A DNA stretch of 59,719 nucleotides from Pseudonocardia sp. N23 (GCF_002583555.1 NZ_BEGX01000077.1:1-59719), one strand, 5' to 3'; counted from the first letter of the stretch, positions 52,568-59,719 are shown. The notes: generated by a model from the sequence alone, not told the origin. A program made the numbers and translations.

Positions 52568-53314
52568 TCAGGCCGATCGGATCCGCTGCAGGGCCGCGAT
52601 GTCGATCAGTCGCACCGCGGAGTAGCCGACCTCGACGTGCCCGTGCCGTTCGAAGTCCTTGAGGATCTTGTTGAGTGAGGGTCGGGCGACGCCGAGCATC
52701 GCGGCCAGGGTGCGCTGCGGCAGCCGGACGACCCCGCCGCCGTCGGGGTCGCCGTCGGCCTCGTCGAGCAGTAGCCCGGCGAGCTGGGCGGGCAGCGGCC
52801 TGCCGAGCAGCGCGATGAGCCGTTCGTGGCTGGCGGCGAGGCGTTGCGCGACGCTGGAGAGCCACCGGCGGGCGATCGCGGGGTGCCGGGCGAGCAGCTC
52901 CTCGAAGTCCGCGGGGCGCAGGTGCAGGCAGGTGACGGCGTCGACGGCGCGGGCCGCGTAGGGCAGGGCCAGGCCGAGCAGCAGCGGGATGTCGCCCTCG
53001 ACGTCGCCGGGACGCAGCACCCCGACGACGACCCGGTTGCGGCCGGAGGCGACGCTGAGCTCGACGTGGCCCGAACGGATGATCCACACCCCGGGGTCGG
53101 ACCCGGTCGACGCCCCGAACAGCGGCGCCCCGGCGGCCAGGTCGACCGGTTGCAGGGTCGCGGCCAACGCGGCCACGTCGGCCGGGGCGAGCGGCGCGTT
53201 GGTGCCGCGCCCGACGCAGCGCGCGACCCACGCGGCGTCGCGGACGGTGGCGTCGGCGGTGACCGATCCGGCGCGGGCGGTCCGCAGTGCTTCCGACCAC
53301 CGGCTGAGCTCCAC
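52568..53314 (-). CDS. Crp/Fnr-family regulator
   Basis: 248 aa. The cyclic-nucleotide-binding beta-roll is at about residues 60-150 (GVWIIRSGHVELSV, GVLRPGDVEGDIPLLLG). The dimer helix is RWLSSVAQRLAASHERLI. The C-terminal winged HTH is LPQRTLAAMLGVARPSLNKILKDFERHGHVEV. No Fnr-type cysteine cluster is present, so cNMP, haem or another effector is possible. It probably binds the TGTCAG-N4-CTGACA sites in this island, one of which lies directly upstream of its GTG start. Confidence 0.87.
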   Translation of the reverse strand: MELSRWSEALRTARAGSVTADATVRDAAWVARCVGRGTNAPLAPADVAALAATLQPVDLAAGAPLFGASTGSDPGVWIIRSGHVELSVASGRNRVVVGVLRPGDVEGDIPLLLGLALPYAARAVDAVTCLHLRPADFEELLARHPAIARRWLSSVAQRLAASHERLIALLGRPLPAQLAGLLLDEADGDPDGGGVVRLPQRTLAAMLGVARPSLNKILKDFERHGHVEVGYSAVRLIDIAALQRIRSA

Positions 53315-53324
53315 CCACCGATGG

Positions 53325-53340
53325 TGTCACCTCGCTGACA
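53325..53340. promoter_or_regulatory. Crp/Fnr-type operator between crp and the HAD gene
   Basis: TGTCAC-CTCG-CTGACA, one mismatch from the perfect palindrome. It lies 11 nt before the crp start on one strand and upstream of the HAD dehalogenase gene on the other, so autoregulation and divergent control are both possible. Confidence 0.6.
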
Positions 53341-53448
53341 GTCCCCGGTTGGGGGATGGCAGCGGCGGGTTCCCTGCTCGGGTCAGCGGAGCCCGTGGTC
53401 GGGGTGGATCCTCGGTCCGCCCGACTTCCCCTGCAGAAGGAGCCCCCC

Positions 53449-54123
53449 ATGGTCCACCGCCCGCACACCGTCGCCTTCGACGTCGTGGAGACCCTGATCT
53501 CGCTGGAGCCGCTGCGCGCGCGGTTCGTCGAGATCGGGCTGCACGCGTCGACGCTGGAGCGGTGGTTCGACCGGATGCTGCGCGATGGCATGGCCCTGAC
53601 CCTGGCCGGGGACTACGAGCCGTTCCCCGCGGTCGGCAAGGCCGCGCTGCGGGTGATCGGCGGTGGGCGGCTGAGCGATGAGGACGTGGCCCACGTGATG
53701 GACGGGTTCGCGACGCTGCCCGCGCAGCCCGACGCCGAGCAGGCCATGCGGGTGCTCACCGAGGCGGGGATCGGCGTGGTGTGCCTGAGCAACGGCGCCC
53801 GGGAGTCCACCGAGGCGTTCCTGGAGCGCAGCGGCCTGGACCGGTTCGTCGACCAGGTGATCAGCGTGGCCGACGTGCGGATGTGGAAGCCGCCGCGCGC
53901 GGTCTACGACCACGCGCTGTCCCGGATCGGCCGCCCCGCCGAGGAGGTGGCGTTGGTGGCGGTGCACGCCTTCGACTGCCACGGCGCCCACGCGGCCGGG
54001 CTGACCACCGGGTGGGCCGGGCGGCTGGAGCGGCACTACGCGGAGATCTTCACCCGGGCCGATGTGCTCGGTGACGACCTGGTGGACGTGGCCAAGGCTC
54101 TGACGGCTCTGTCCGCTCGCTGA
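53449..54123 (+). CDS. HAD-family hydrolase, haloacid dehalogenase type II
   Basis: 224 aa. The nucleophile is in HTVAFDVVETLISLEPLR (Asp-x-x-Glu-Thr form), motif II is VVCLSNGARESTEAFL, Lys in VRMWKPPRAVYDHAL, and motif III region is ALVAVHAFDCHGAHAAGL. The second acidic Asp of phosphatases is replaced by Val-Glu as in L-2-haloacid dehalogenases, so halide release is more likely than phosphate release. ATG 53449 follows AAGGAG. Same operon direction as the SRPBCC and radical SAM genes. Confidence 0.85.
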   Translation: MVHRPHTVAFDVVETLISLEPLRARFVEIGLHASTLERWFDRMLRDGMALTLAGDYEPFPAVGKAALRVIGGGRLSDEDVAHVMDGFATLPAQPDAEQAMRVLTEAGIGVVCLSNGARESTEAFLERSGLDRFVDQVISVADVRMWKPPRAVYDHALSRIGRPAEEVALVAVHAFDCHGAHAAGLTTGWAGRLERHYAEIFTRADVLGDDLVDVAKALTALSAR

Positions 54124-54161
54124 ACGAGACGCAACACCCGACAAAGAAGGAGCAGTATCTG

Positions 54162-54557
54162 ATGGCAACCCTGCGTACCCACCTGACGATCGACCGTCCG
54201 GCCGACGAGGTGTGGTCGGTGGTGAGCGATGCCGGCAACATCTCGGCGTGGTTCCCGATGGTGAAGACCTCGGAGGCAGGTGGCGGCGAGCGGCACTGCA
54301 TGCTCGACGGCGACGTCCCGCTCGACGAGGAGATCGTCACCAACGACGCCGACCTGCGCCGCTTCCAGTACCGGATCGTCGGCGGCGGGGTCCCGGTGGA
54401 GTCGCACCTCGGCACGGTCGACGTGCTCGAGCAGGGCGGCGTCAGCCTGGTCGTCTACAGCACCGAGGTCACTCCCGACGAGGTCGCGGGCACCCTCGGT
54501 CCGGCGATCGAGGACGGCCTTCAGGGGCTGAAGTCCTACTGCGAGTCGCGCGGCTGA
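54162..54557 (+). CDS. SRPBCC-family (START/Bet v1-like) protein
   Basis: 131 aa. THLTIDRPADEVWSVVSDAGNISAWFPMVKTSE is the typical N-terminal helix-grip motif of this ligand-binding fold (read in part: RPADEVWSVVSDAGNIS). A beta-sheet and the long C-terminal helix follow. It may bind a hydrophobic or aromatic ligand. No catalytic residues can be assigned. ATG 54162 follows AAGGAGC, 38 nt after the HAD gene. Confidence 0.85.
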   Translation: MATLRTHLTIDRPADEVWSVVSDAGNISAWFPMVKTSEAGGGERHCMLDGDVPLDEEIVTNDADLRRFQYRIVGGGVPVESHLGTVDVLEQGGVSLVVYSTEVTPDEVAGTLGPAIEDGLQGLKSYCESRG

Positions 54558-54565
54558 CAGTTCGT

Positions 54566-54591
54566 GGAAGATCCGTGACCCGGCCCGGGTT
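54566..54591 (+). promoter_or_regulatory. ECF-type promoter of the radical SAM operon
   Basis: GGAAG (54566-54570), 18 nt, GTT (54589-54591). About 20 bases around the GTT are shared with the glutaredoxin-fusion promoter. It starts just after the SRPBCC stop. Confidence 0.55.
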
Positions 54592-54634
54592 CCCTGCGCG
54601 ACCACCACCGTCGGCGCAGGGAAGGGATCACGAC

Positions 54635-56035
54635 GTGCTCGATCGGCTACGCGAGTGGGAGCGGCGGACCCGGCCCGCCGACCCCGCGTTCGCCGCGGCG
54701 CTGGCGCACCGCTGGGCGGAGCTGCCCGACGTGGTGAAGACCCCGGGGCAGGTCCTGGGCCGGTTCGGGGTGGGGTGCGAGGGCACGCACGGCGTGTTCC
54801 CGGCCTGTGACCTGGCCTGCACGCCCTGCTACCACTCCCGGGACGCCAAGCGGGTCCGCGTCGACGGCGCGCACACCCGCGAGCAGGTCGAGCGGCAGAT
54901 GGCGACGCTGCTGCGGCTGCGTGGGCCGCGGGCGCACGCGCAGCTGATCGGCGGCGAGGTGACGCTGCTGCCGCCCGATGACCACGCCGAGTCTCTGCTG
55001 ATCATGCGGCGGCACGGGCGGGAGCCGATGAGCATGACCCACGGGGACGTCGACGACGACTACCTCGACCGGCTGGTGTTGGGCCCGGACGGGCGCAGGC
55101 GGCTGGACCGGGTGTCGTTCGCGGGGCACTTCGACTCGTTGATGTTCGGCCGCCGCGGCATCCCGCGCCCGCCCGACGAGACGTCGCTGCACCCGTACCG
55201 GCGCCAGTTCGTCGCGCGGTTCGCCCGGCTGCGCCGTGTGCACGGGGTGCGGTCGTTCCTGGCGCACAACATGACGGTCACCCCGGCCAATGTGGGGCAG
55301 GTGGCCGACGTCGTCCGGGAGGTAGGGGCGATGGGGTTCGGCATGCTGTCGTTCCAGCCCGCCGCCTTCGTCGGCGACGACCGGCGCTGGCGCGAGGAGT
55401 ACCGCGGCGGGGACGTGAGCGCCGACGCGGTGTGGGCGCAGATCGAGCGCGGGGCCGGCACCCGGCTCGATCACCGGGTGTTCGAGAACGGCGACGTGCG
55501 CTGCAACCGGACCGCGTACGGCTTCTCCGTCGGGCCGCGCTGGTACCCGGTGCTCGACGGCGCCGATCCCCGCGACCTGCGCGTCCGGGACGAGGTCTTC
55601 CGCCGGCTCTCTGGGATCGGGTTCGCCGCCACACCCCGGCCGCTGCTGGCGGTGAAGCTGGCGCGGCTGGTGGCGCGGCACCCGCGCATCCTGGCCGTGG
55701 CGCTCGGCTGGGCGGTGCGCACGGTGCGCAGGGTCGGGCTACGGCCGCTGCTGCGCCACGGCGCCCGCCCGGTGACGTTCGTGATGCACCGGTTCATGGA
55801 CGCCGTCGACGTCGCACCCGCCTGGGAGCTCACGCAGCAGGGCATCGTGAGCGACGACCCTCGGCTGCGGGAGACCCAGGAACGGCTGGCCGCGTGCCAC
55901 TACGCGATGGCCCACCCCGAGACCGGGACGCTCGTCCCGGCCTGCGTACAGCACAGCGTGCTGGATCCGAAGGAGAACGCCGTGTTGACCGTCCTGCTCC
56001 CGATGCCCACCGCCCGCCGCCGGGACCCCCGATGA
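54635..56035 (+). CDS. Radical SAM protein of unknown function
   Basis: 466 aa. The [4Fe-4S] motif is PACDLACTPCYHSRDAK with Cys58, Cys62 and Cys65 (Cys-x3-Cys-x2-Cys). It is followed by LIGGEVTLLPPDD, the GGE-like SAM motif, SFAGHFDSLMFG and HNMTVTPANVGQVADVV in the barrel. The C-terminal 150 residues are basic (KLARLVARHP, VRTVRRVGLRPLLRHG) and have a Cys in ACVQHSV. I do not recognise the reaction. It starts at GTG 54635 after GGGAAGGG and overlaps the FAD reductase gene (ATGA), so the two probably act together. Confidence 0.83.
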   Translation: MLDRLREWERRTRPADPAFAAALAHRWAELPDVVKTPGQVLGRFGVGCEGTHGVFPACDLACTPCYHSRDAKRVRVDGAHTREQVERQMATLLRLRGPRAHAQLIGGEVTLLPPDDHAESLLIMRRHGREPMSMTHGDVDDDYLDRLVLGPDGRRRLDRVSFAGHFDSLMFGRRGIPRPPDETSLHPYRRQFVARFARLRRVHGVRSFLAHNMTVTPANVGQVADVVREVGAMGFGMLSFQPAAFVGDDRRWREEYRGGDVSADAVWAQIERGAGTRLDHRVFENGDVRCNRTAYGFSVGPRWYPVLDGADPRDLRVRDEVFRRLSGIGFAATPRPLLAVKLARLVARHPRILAVALGWAVRTVRRVGLRPLLRHGARPVTFVMHRFMDAVDVAPAWELTQQGIVSDDPRLRETQERLAACHYAMAHPETGTLVPACVQHSVLDPKENAVLTVLLPMPTARRRDPR

Positions 56036-57495
56036 CCGCGCCCGACCTCCCGCGGCCACGCGACGGGGCGGCCTGGGACCTGCTCGTCGTCGGCGGCGGC
56101 ACGGCGGGCCTGGTCGGGGCGCGCACGGCCGCGTCGTTCGGGGCGTCGGTGCTGATGGTGGAGCGCGAGCGCCCCGGCGGCGACTGCCTCTGGACGGGCT
56201 GCGTCCCGAGCAAGGCGCTGCTCGCCGCGGCGTCGGCGGCGGCGGACGCCCGCGGCGCCGCCCGGCTCGGGGTGCACGTCGACGGGGTCCGGGTCGCGTT
56301 CGACGAGGTCATGGCGCATGTGCGGGCCGCGATCGCGACGATCGAGCCGGTGGACTCCGCGGACGCGATGCGCGCCGCCGGGGTGGCCTACGCGGCGGGG
56401 ACCGCGACGTTCACCGGGACCGCGACGGCCACCGTGGACGGGGCCCCGGTGCGGTTCCGGCAGGCGCTGGTCGCCACCGGATCAGACCCGGCCGTCCCGC
56501 CGATTCCTGGGCTCGCCGAGGGCGACCCGCTGACCAGCGACTCGGTATGGGACCTGACCGAGCGGCCCGACCGCCTCGTCGTGCTCGGCGGCGGCACGAT
56601 CGGCTGCGAGCTGGGACAGGCCTTCGCCCGCCTCGGCAGCACCGTCACGATCGTCGAGGCCGCCGAGCGGATCCTGGGCAACGAGGACCCCGACGCCGCC
56701 CGGCTGGTGGCCGACGCGCTGGCCCGCGACGGCGCGACGGTACTGACCGGGATCCCGGTCACCGCGGTGGACGGGGCCGAGGTGGTGCTCGGCGACGGGC
56801 GCCGGATCCCCGCGGACCGGGTGCTCGTCGCCGTGGGCCGCCGCCCCGACACCGGCGGCCTCGGGCTCGCCGCGGCCGGGGTCACCACCGACGACCGGGG
56901 GTTCGTCGCCGTCGACGCGCACCTGCGCACCGGCAACCCGCGGATCTGGGCGGCCGGGGACGTCACCGGCCACCCGCAGTTCACCCACGTCGCGGGGGTG
57001 CACGGATCGACTGCGGCGTCCAACGCGGTGCTGGGGGTGCGTCGGGCCGCCGAGGTCACCGCGATCCCGCGCGTCACGTTCACCTCCCCGGAGGTCGCGT
57101 CGGTCGGGGTGCCCGCGGGGTCGGCCGGCACGACCACCCGCACCCGGTGGCACGACGAGGTCGATCGGGCGATCGTCGAGGGCCGCACCATGGGTTTCAC
57201 CCGGCTGGTGCTCGACCGGCGCGGCCGCGTCGTCGGGGCGACGGTCGTCGGCCCGCGGGCGGGGGAGACCCTGGCCGAGCTCACCCTGGCCGTCCACCGG
57301 GGCCTGCGGGCCCGGGACCTGGCCGGGGTCATGCACCCCTACCCGACCTGGGGCGACGGCCCGTGGAACGCCGCCGTCGCCGAGGTCCGCGAGCAGCTGG
57401 CCGGACCGGTGGCGCGGCGCGCCACACACGCGGCCACCGCGCTGCGCCGCCGCTGGCTCGACCGGGGCGCGGGGTCTCACCGCAGCGCGCGGTAG
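56032..57495 (+). CDS. FAD-dependent disulfide reductase, mercuric-reductase-like
   Basis: 487 aa class I disulfide oxidoreductase. FAD site LLVVGGGTAGLVGART, redox pair GGDCLWTGCVPSK (Cys-x4-Cys), NAD(P) site LVVLGGGTIGCELGQ, second FAD motif WAAGDVTGHPQFTHVA. C-terminal MHPYPTWGDGPWN replaces the usual His-Glu dyad region and no vicinal Cys pair is present, so it is not a true MerA. It overlaps the radical SAM stop by 4 nt and may supply that enzyme with electrons or process its product (inference). Confidence 0.88.
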   Translation: MTAPDLPRPRDGAAWDLLVVGGGTAGLVGARTAASFGASVLMVERERPGGDCLWTGCVPSKALLAAASAAADARGAARLGVHVDGVRVAFDEVMAHVRAAIATIEPVDSADAMRAAGVAYAAGTATFTGTATATVDGAPVRFRQALVATGSDPAVPPIPGLAEGDPLTSDSVWDLTERPDRLVVLGGGTIGCELGQAFARLGSTVTIVEAAERILGNEDPDAARLVADALARDGATVLTGIPVTAVDGAEVVLGDGRRIPADRVLVAVGRRPDTGGLGLAAAGVTTDDRGFVAVDAHLRTGNPRIWAAGDVTGHPQFTHVAGVHGSTAASNAVLGVRRAAEVTAIPRVTFTSPEVASVGVPAGSAGTTTRTRWHDEVDRAIVEGRTMGFTRLVLDRRGRVVGATVVGPRAGETLAELTLAVHRGLRARDLAGVMHPYPTWGDGPWNAAVAEVREQLAGPVARRATHAATALRRRWLDRGAGSHRSAR

Positions 57496-58130
57496 CCCGT
57501 CACGATCCGGTGGGTGGCGCTCACGCCCACCACCGCGGCCCACACCACCGCGATCTGCGGCGCCCAGAACGGAAGTAGCAGCCACAGGGTGTGCACCACG
57601 ATCGTCTCGCCGCCCTCGGCGAGGCCACCGAGGAACGACAGCGACCGGCCGTCGTCGATCGTGGCGCCGGTGCGCTCGGCGATCGAGGAGAACGCCAGGA
57701 ACGCCGCGCCGTTGACGTAATAGGCGAGCAGCACCAGCAGGAACGGCCACAGCGGGCCGCCGCCGAGCTCGGCGCTGCTGCCCACCGCGACCCCGACGAC
57801 GGTGGCGCCGTAGACGGTGAAGTCGGCGGTGATGTCGAAGAACCCGCCCGCCCCCGCGTCGCCCTCACCCCGGGGGCTGGCCCCCGCGGCCTGAGCGGTT
57901 CGACGACGGCGACGGGCGAGCGGGCCGTCCAGCCCGTCGGCGAGCCGGGAGACCAGCCACAGCAGCACCGCAGCGGTCCACCAGCCCGCCGCGGCGGCCC
58001 CGGCGCTGCCCAGGCCGAGCACCAGTCCGGCGGCGGTGATCCGGTCCGGGGTGACGGCGGGGACGTCGAGCGCGGTGGCCGCGCGATCCAGCGGGCGCTC
58101 CAGCAGCCGGCGGGCGCGGGCGTCGAACAT
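57477..58130 (-). CDS. CDP-alcohol phosphatidyltransferase family protein
   Basis: 217 aa with about six membrane helices. The CDP-alcohol motif is present as LADGLDGPLARRRRR, a longer than usual insertion, then GGFFDITADFTVYG, giving Asp-Gly-x2-Asp...Ala-Arg and Gly-x3-Asp-x3-Asp. It would join an alcohol to a CDP-linked lipid or alcohol. Substrate unknown. The ATG at 58130 shares one base with the stop of the TVP38-family gene, so it is the second gene of that operon. The end overlaps the convergent FAD gene by 19 nt. Confidence 0.85.
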   Translation of the reverse strand: MFDARARRLLERPLDRAATALDVPAVTPDRITAAGLVLGLGSAGAAAAGWWTAAVLLWLVSRLADGLDGPLARRRRRTAQAAGASPRGEGDAGAGGFFDITADFTVYGATVVGVAVGSSAELGGGPLWPFLLVLLAYYVNGAAFLAFSSIAERTGATIDDGRSLSFLGGLAEGGETIVVHTLWLLLPFWAPQIAVVWAAVVGVSATHRIVTGYRALR

Positions 58131-58813
58131 CAGGCGACCGGCTCGGCGCGGCGGCGGCGGGCGACGACGATCCCGGTCACCGAGAGCGCGACGAGCCCGC
58201 CGACGGCGAGCAGGAACGGCAGCGAGCCCGGTTCGGCGCCGAACGCGCCGATCGCGACGTAGGCGGTGGCCCCGGGCAGGATCCCGACCGCGGTGCCCGC
58301 GATGTAGTCGCGGGTGCGGACGGCGGTGAGGCCGCAGAGGTAGTTGAGCGCGTTGAACGGCAGCAGCGGCACCAGCCGCACACCGATCACGGCGAGCAGG
58401 CCGCGGCGGCGCAGCAGCGCGTCGAGGCGGCGCAGCCGGTCGTTGTCGACCCGCTCCACGGCGCGCCGCCCCAGGCCGCGGGACAGCCCGAACGCCCCGA
58501 CCGCGCTCAGCAGGGCCCCGGCCATGACCACGGCGAGGCCACCGGCCAGCCCGAACAGCACCCCGGCGGCGATGCTGAGCACAGTGGCCGGGGCGGGGGT
58601 GAGGGCCAGCACCGCGTAGAGCCCGGCGAACGCGACCGGGCCGGCCCAGCCCGCCGCGCCCACCCAGGCCCGGATGTCCTCGACCGGGGGGATCCCGACC
58701 GAGACGGCCACGGCCACCCCGATCCCGAGCAGAGCCACCAGCACCAGCGGGCGGATCCACCACCGGTCGGTCCGGGCGCCGGCGGGATCGTCGTCGAGAG
58801 GGTCGTCGTCCAT
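58130..58813 (-). CDS. TVP38/TMEM64 (VTT) family membrane protein
   Basis: 227 aa. An acidic N-terminal tail (MDDDPLDDDPAG) precedes five to six helices: LVLVALLGIGVAVAVSVG, LTPAPATVLSIAAGVLFG, LRRRGLLAVIGVRLVPLLPF, NYLCGLTAVRTRDYIAG. It is a paralogue of the protein encoded at 40,418-41,281, with almost identical RRRGLLAVIGVRLVP segments. The ATG at 58813 lies 9 nt after the GTT of an ECF-type promoter, suggesting a leaderless mRNA. Confidence 0.85.
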   Translation of the reverse strand: MDDDPLDDDPAGARTDRWWIRPLVLVALLGIGVAVAVSVGIPPVEDIRAWVGAAGWAGPVAFAGLYAVLALTPAPATVLSIAAGVLFGLAGGLAVVMAGALLSAVGAFGLSRGLGRRAVERVDNDRLRRLDALLRRRGLLAVIGVRLVPLLPFNALNYLCGLTAVRTRDYIAGTAVGILPGATAYVAIGAFGAEPGSLPFLLAVGGLVALSVTGIVVARRRRAEPVA

Positions 58814-58822
58814 AACGATCGA

Positions 58823-58849
58823 AACCCGCACCGCGGGTGGATCTCTTCC
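58823..58849 (-). promoter_or_regulatory. ECF-type promoter of the TVP38 operon
   Basis: On the - strand GGGGAAG (GGAAG at 58849-58845), 19 nt, GTT (58825-58823), then nine nt to the ATG. It is divergent from a second ECF-type site eight bases away. Confidence 0.5.
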
Positions 58850-58856
58850 CCGATCA

Positions 58857-58883
58857 GGGAAGCATCTGCCCGCCCGCCGGGTT
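58857..58883 (+). promoter_or_regulatory. ECF-type promoter of the ABC lipoprotein gene
   Basis: GGGAAG (58857-58862), 18 nt, GTT (58881-58883) in the context CGGGTTCCCC. It pairs back to back with the TVP38 promoter, the same divergent layout as at the sigma/nrtS locus. Confidence 0.55.
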
Positions 58884-58951
58884 CCCCTCCCGACCCACAC
58901 CGGCCAGGCGAGACGGGCCGGGCTCCCCCTGCGCCCCACGGAGGCCCTGAC

Positions 58952-59719
58952 GTGCGCCGACTCGTCGCCCTGCTCTGCGGCGCCACCGCGCTGCTGACCG
59001 CCTGCGCCGTACCCGCGCCCGCCGGTCCCGCGGCACCCGACGCCGCGGACTGGCCCGCCGTGCTCGAGCAGGCCCGCAGCACCACCCTGGACTGGTACAT
59101 GTACACCGGCGACGAGGCGATCAACGCCGTGGTGCGCGACCACGTCGCCCCCCGGCTGGCCGACGAGTTCGGGGTGACGCTCAACGTGGTGTCGGTGGCC
59201 GACACCGCCGACGCGGTGAACAAGGTGCTCGCCGAGCGCCAGGCCGGCCGGGCTGGGTCCGGCACGGTCGACGCGATCTGGGTCAACGGGGAGAACTTCG
59301 CCACCGGTAAGCAGGCCGACCTGTGGGCCTGCGGGTACCCCGAGCAGCTGCCGAACGCGCAGTACGTCGACCTCACCGCGACCGCGGTGGCCACCGATTT
59401 CGGGGTCCCTGTCGACGGCTGCGAGGCGGCGTGGCAGCAGGCCAATTCCGCGCTCGTCTACGACAGCGCCGCGCTGGGTGCGGCCGACGTCGCCTCGCTC
59501 ACCGCCCTGACCGGCTGGGCGCGGGCCAACCCGGGCCGTTTCACCTACCCGGCCCCGCCGGACTTCACAGGCTCGATGGCCGTGCGGACCTTCCTCTACG
59601 ACACCGCGGGTGACCCCGCCGCGCTCACCGGCCCGCTCGACCCGGCGCTCGCCGACGAGCTGTGGACCCGCCTCGACGAGCTGGAGCCCGCTCTGTGGCG
59701 GGGGGGGGGGGGCCACCCC
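58952..59719 (+). CDS. ABC-transporter substrate-binding lipoprotein (YnjB-like), incomplete
   Basis: At least 250 aa, running off the window. The lipoprotein signal is RRLVALLCGATALLTAC with Cys at about residue 18. LDWYMYTGDEAINAVVRDHV, DAIWVNGENFATGKQADLW and PNAQYVDL match the YnjB group of extracellular solute-binding proteins. Substrate unknown. The permease and ATPase would follow outside the window. GTG 58952 follows GGAGG. The last 20 bases contain a 13-G run, so the final residues are unreliable. Confidence 0.75.
   Translation, partial: MRRLVALLCGATALLTACAVPAPAGPAAPDAADWPAVLEQARSTTLDWYMYTGDEAINAVVRDHVAPRLADEFGVTLNVVSVADTADAVNKVLAERQAGRAGSGTVDAIWVNGENFATGKQADLWACGYPEQLPNAQYVDLTATAVATDFGVPVDGCEAAWQQANSALVYDSAALGAADVASLTALTGWARANPGRFTYPAPPDFTGSMAVRTFLYDTAGDPAALTGPLDPALADELWTRLDELEPALWRGGGGHP
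59700..59712 (+). repeat. 13-base G homopolymer at the window end
   Basis: Thirteen consecutive G bases directly before the end of the sequence. Such a run in the middle of a coding region, seven bases before the end, is more like a sequencing or assembly artefact than biology. Confidence 0.7.

Noticed and set aside
53341..53375. A ninth ECF-type promoter before the HAD gene (context CGGGTTCCCTG)
   Set aside because: The GTT context is similar, but no GGAAT/GGAAG lies 18-19 nt upstream.

Overview
The window is very GC-rich, codes at high density with many GTG starts and ATGA/GTGA gene overlaps, and carries the actinobacterial block tlyA-nadK-recN-steA-steB/mctB-pyrG-nudix-xerD-parA-scpA-scpB-rluB-cmk-der in the order known from Mycobacterium. 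A Pseudonocardia-like actinomycete is the best guess; the genus is inferred from general resemblance only.

Region 1 (1-23,000) is this conserved core: a TPR protein with a huge Arg/Asp-rich N-terminus, a HAD phosphatase, TlyA, NAD kinase, RecN, the SteA/SteB pair, CTP synthase, an ADP-ribose pyrophosphatase, XerD, the ParA/ScpA/ScpB segregation module, RluB, chorismate mutase, CMP kinase, PlsC and Der. Region 2 (22,886-27,402) holds a MarR regulator and an amide-use cluster: an AmiC-like binding protein, an FmdB-type zinc ribbon, formamidase and an alpha/beta hydrolase, with a clear promoter before fmdB.

Region 3 (27,794-33,800) starts at a tRNA-Pro(GGG) and looks like an integrated mobilizable element: tyrosine integrase, excisionase, a hairpin-rich non-coding stretch that could be oriT, MobC and a relaxase. 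Its last gene is chimeric. The N-terminal part of an element protein is joined in frame to the C-terminal half of a Crp/Fnr regulator, and the joint lies in one arm of a perfect 53-bp inverted repeat.

Region 4 (34,000 to the end) is a redox and detoxification island. It holds an MPT53/DsbE-like thioredoxin with CcdA, a DUF3179 lipoprotein and a flavodoxin-like protein; DehI-type and HAD-type dehalogenases; a glutaredoxin-4TM-DUF427 fusion; NrtS; three FAD disulfide reductases including mercuric reductase; a mer locus with an ArsR-type regulator; a rhodanese-CBS protein; a hydrolase-OsmC fusion; an AhpD-like protein; a radical SAM protein; and two TVP38-family membrane proteins. Two genes, the thioredoxin and the rhodanese, are each split by one in-frame TGA exactly where homologues have a conserved Cys. 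Each TGA is followed by a hairpin at bacterial-SECIS spacing, so both are probably selenoproteins.

Control of the island can be read from the DNA. An ECF sigma factor with a zinc anti-sigma factor (SigR/RsrA-like) sits in the middle. Eight sites matching GGAA(T/G)-N18/19-GTT precede its own operon, nrtS, the glutaredoxin fusion, the selenoprotein thioredoxin operon, the hydrolase-OsmC gene, the radical SAM operon, the TVP38 operon and a terminal ABC lipoprotein. In five of them the GTT lies only 8-9 nt before the start codon, implying leaderless mRNAs. A second layer is a Crp/Fnr protein with TGTCAG-N4-CTGACA palindromes near its own gene and three other transcription units. The last bases run into a 13-G homopolymer.
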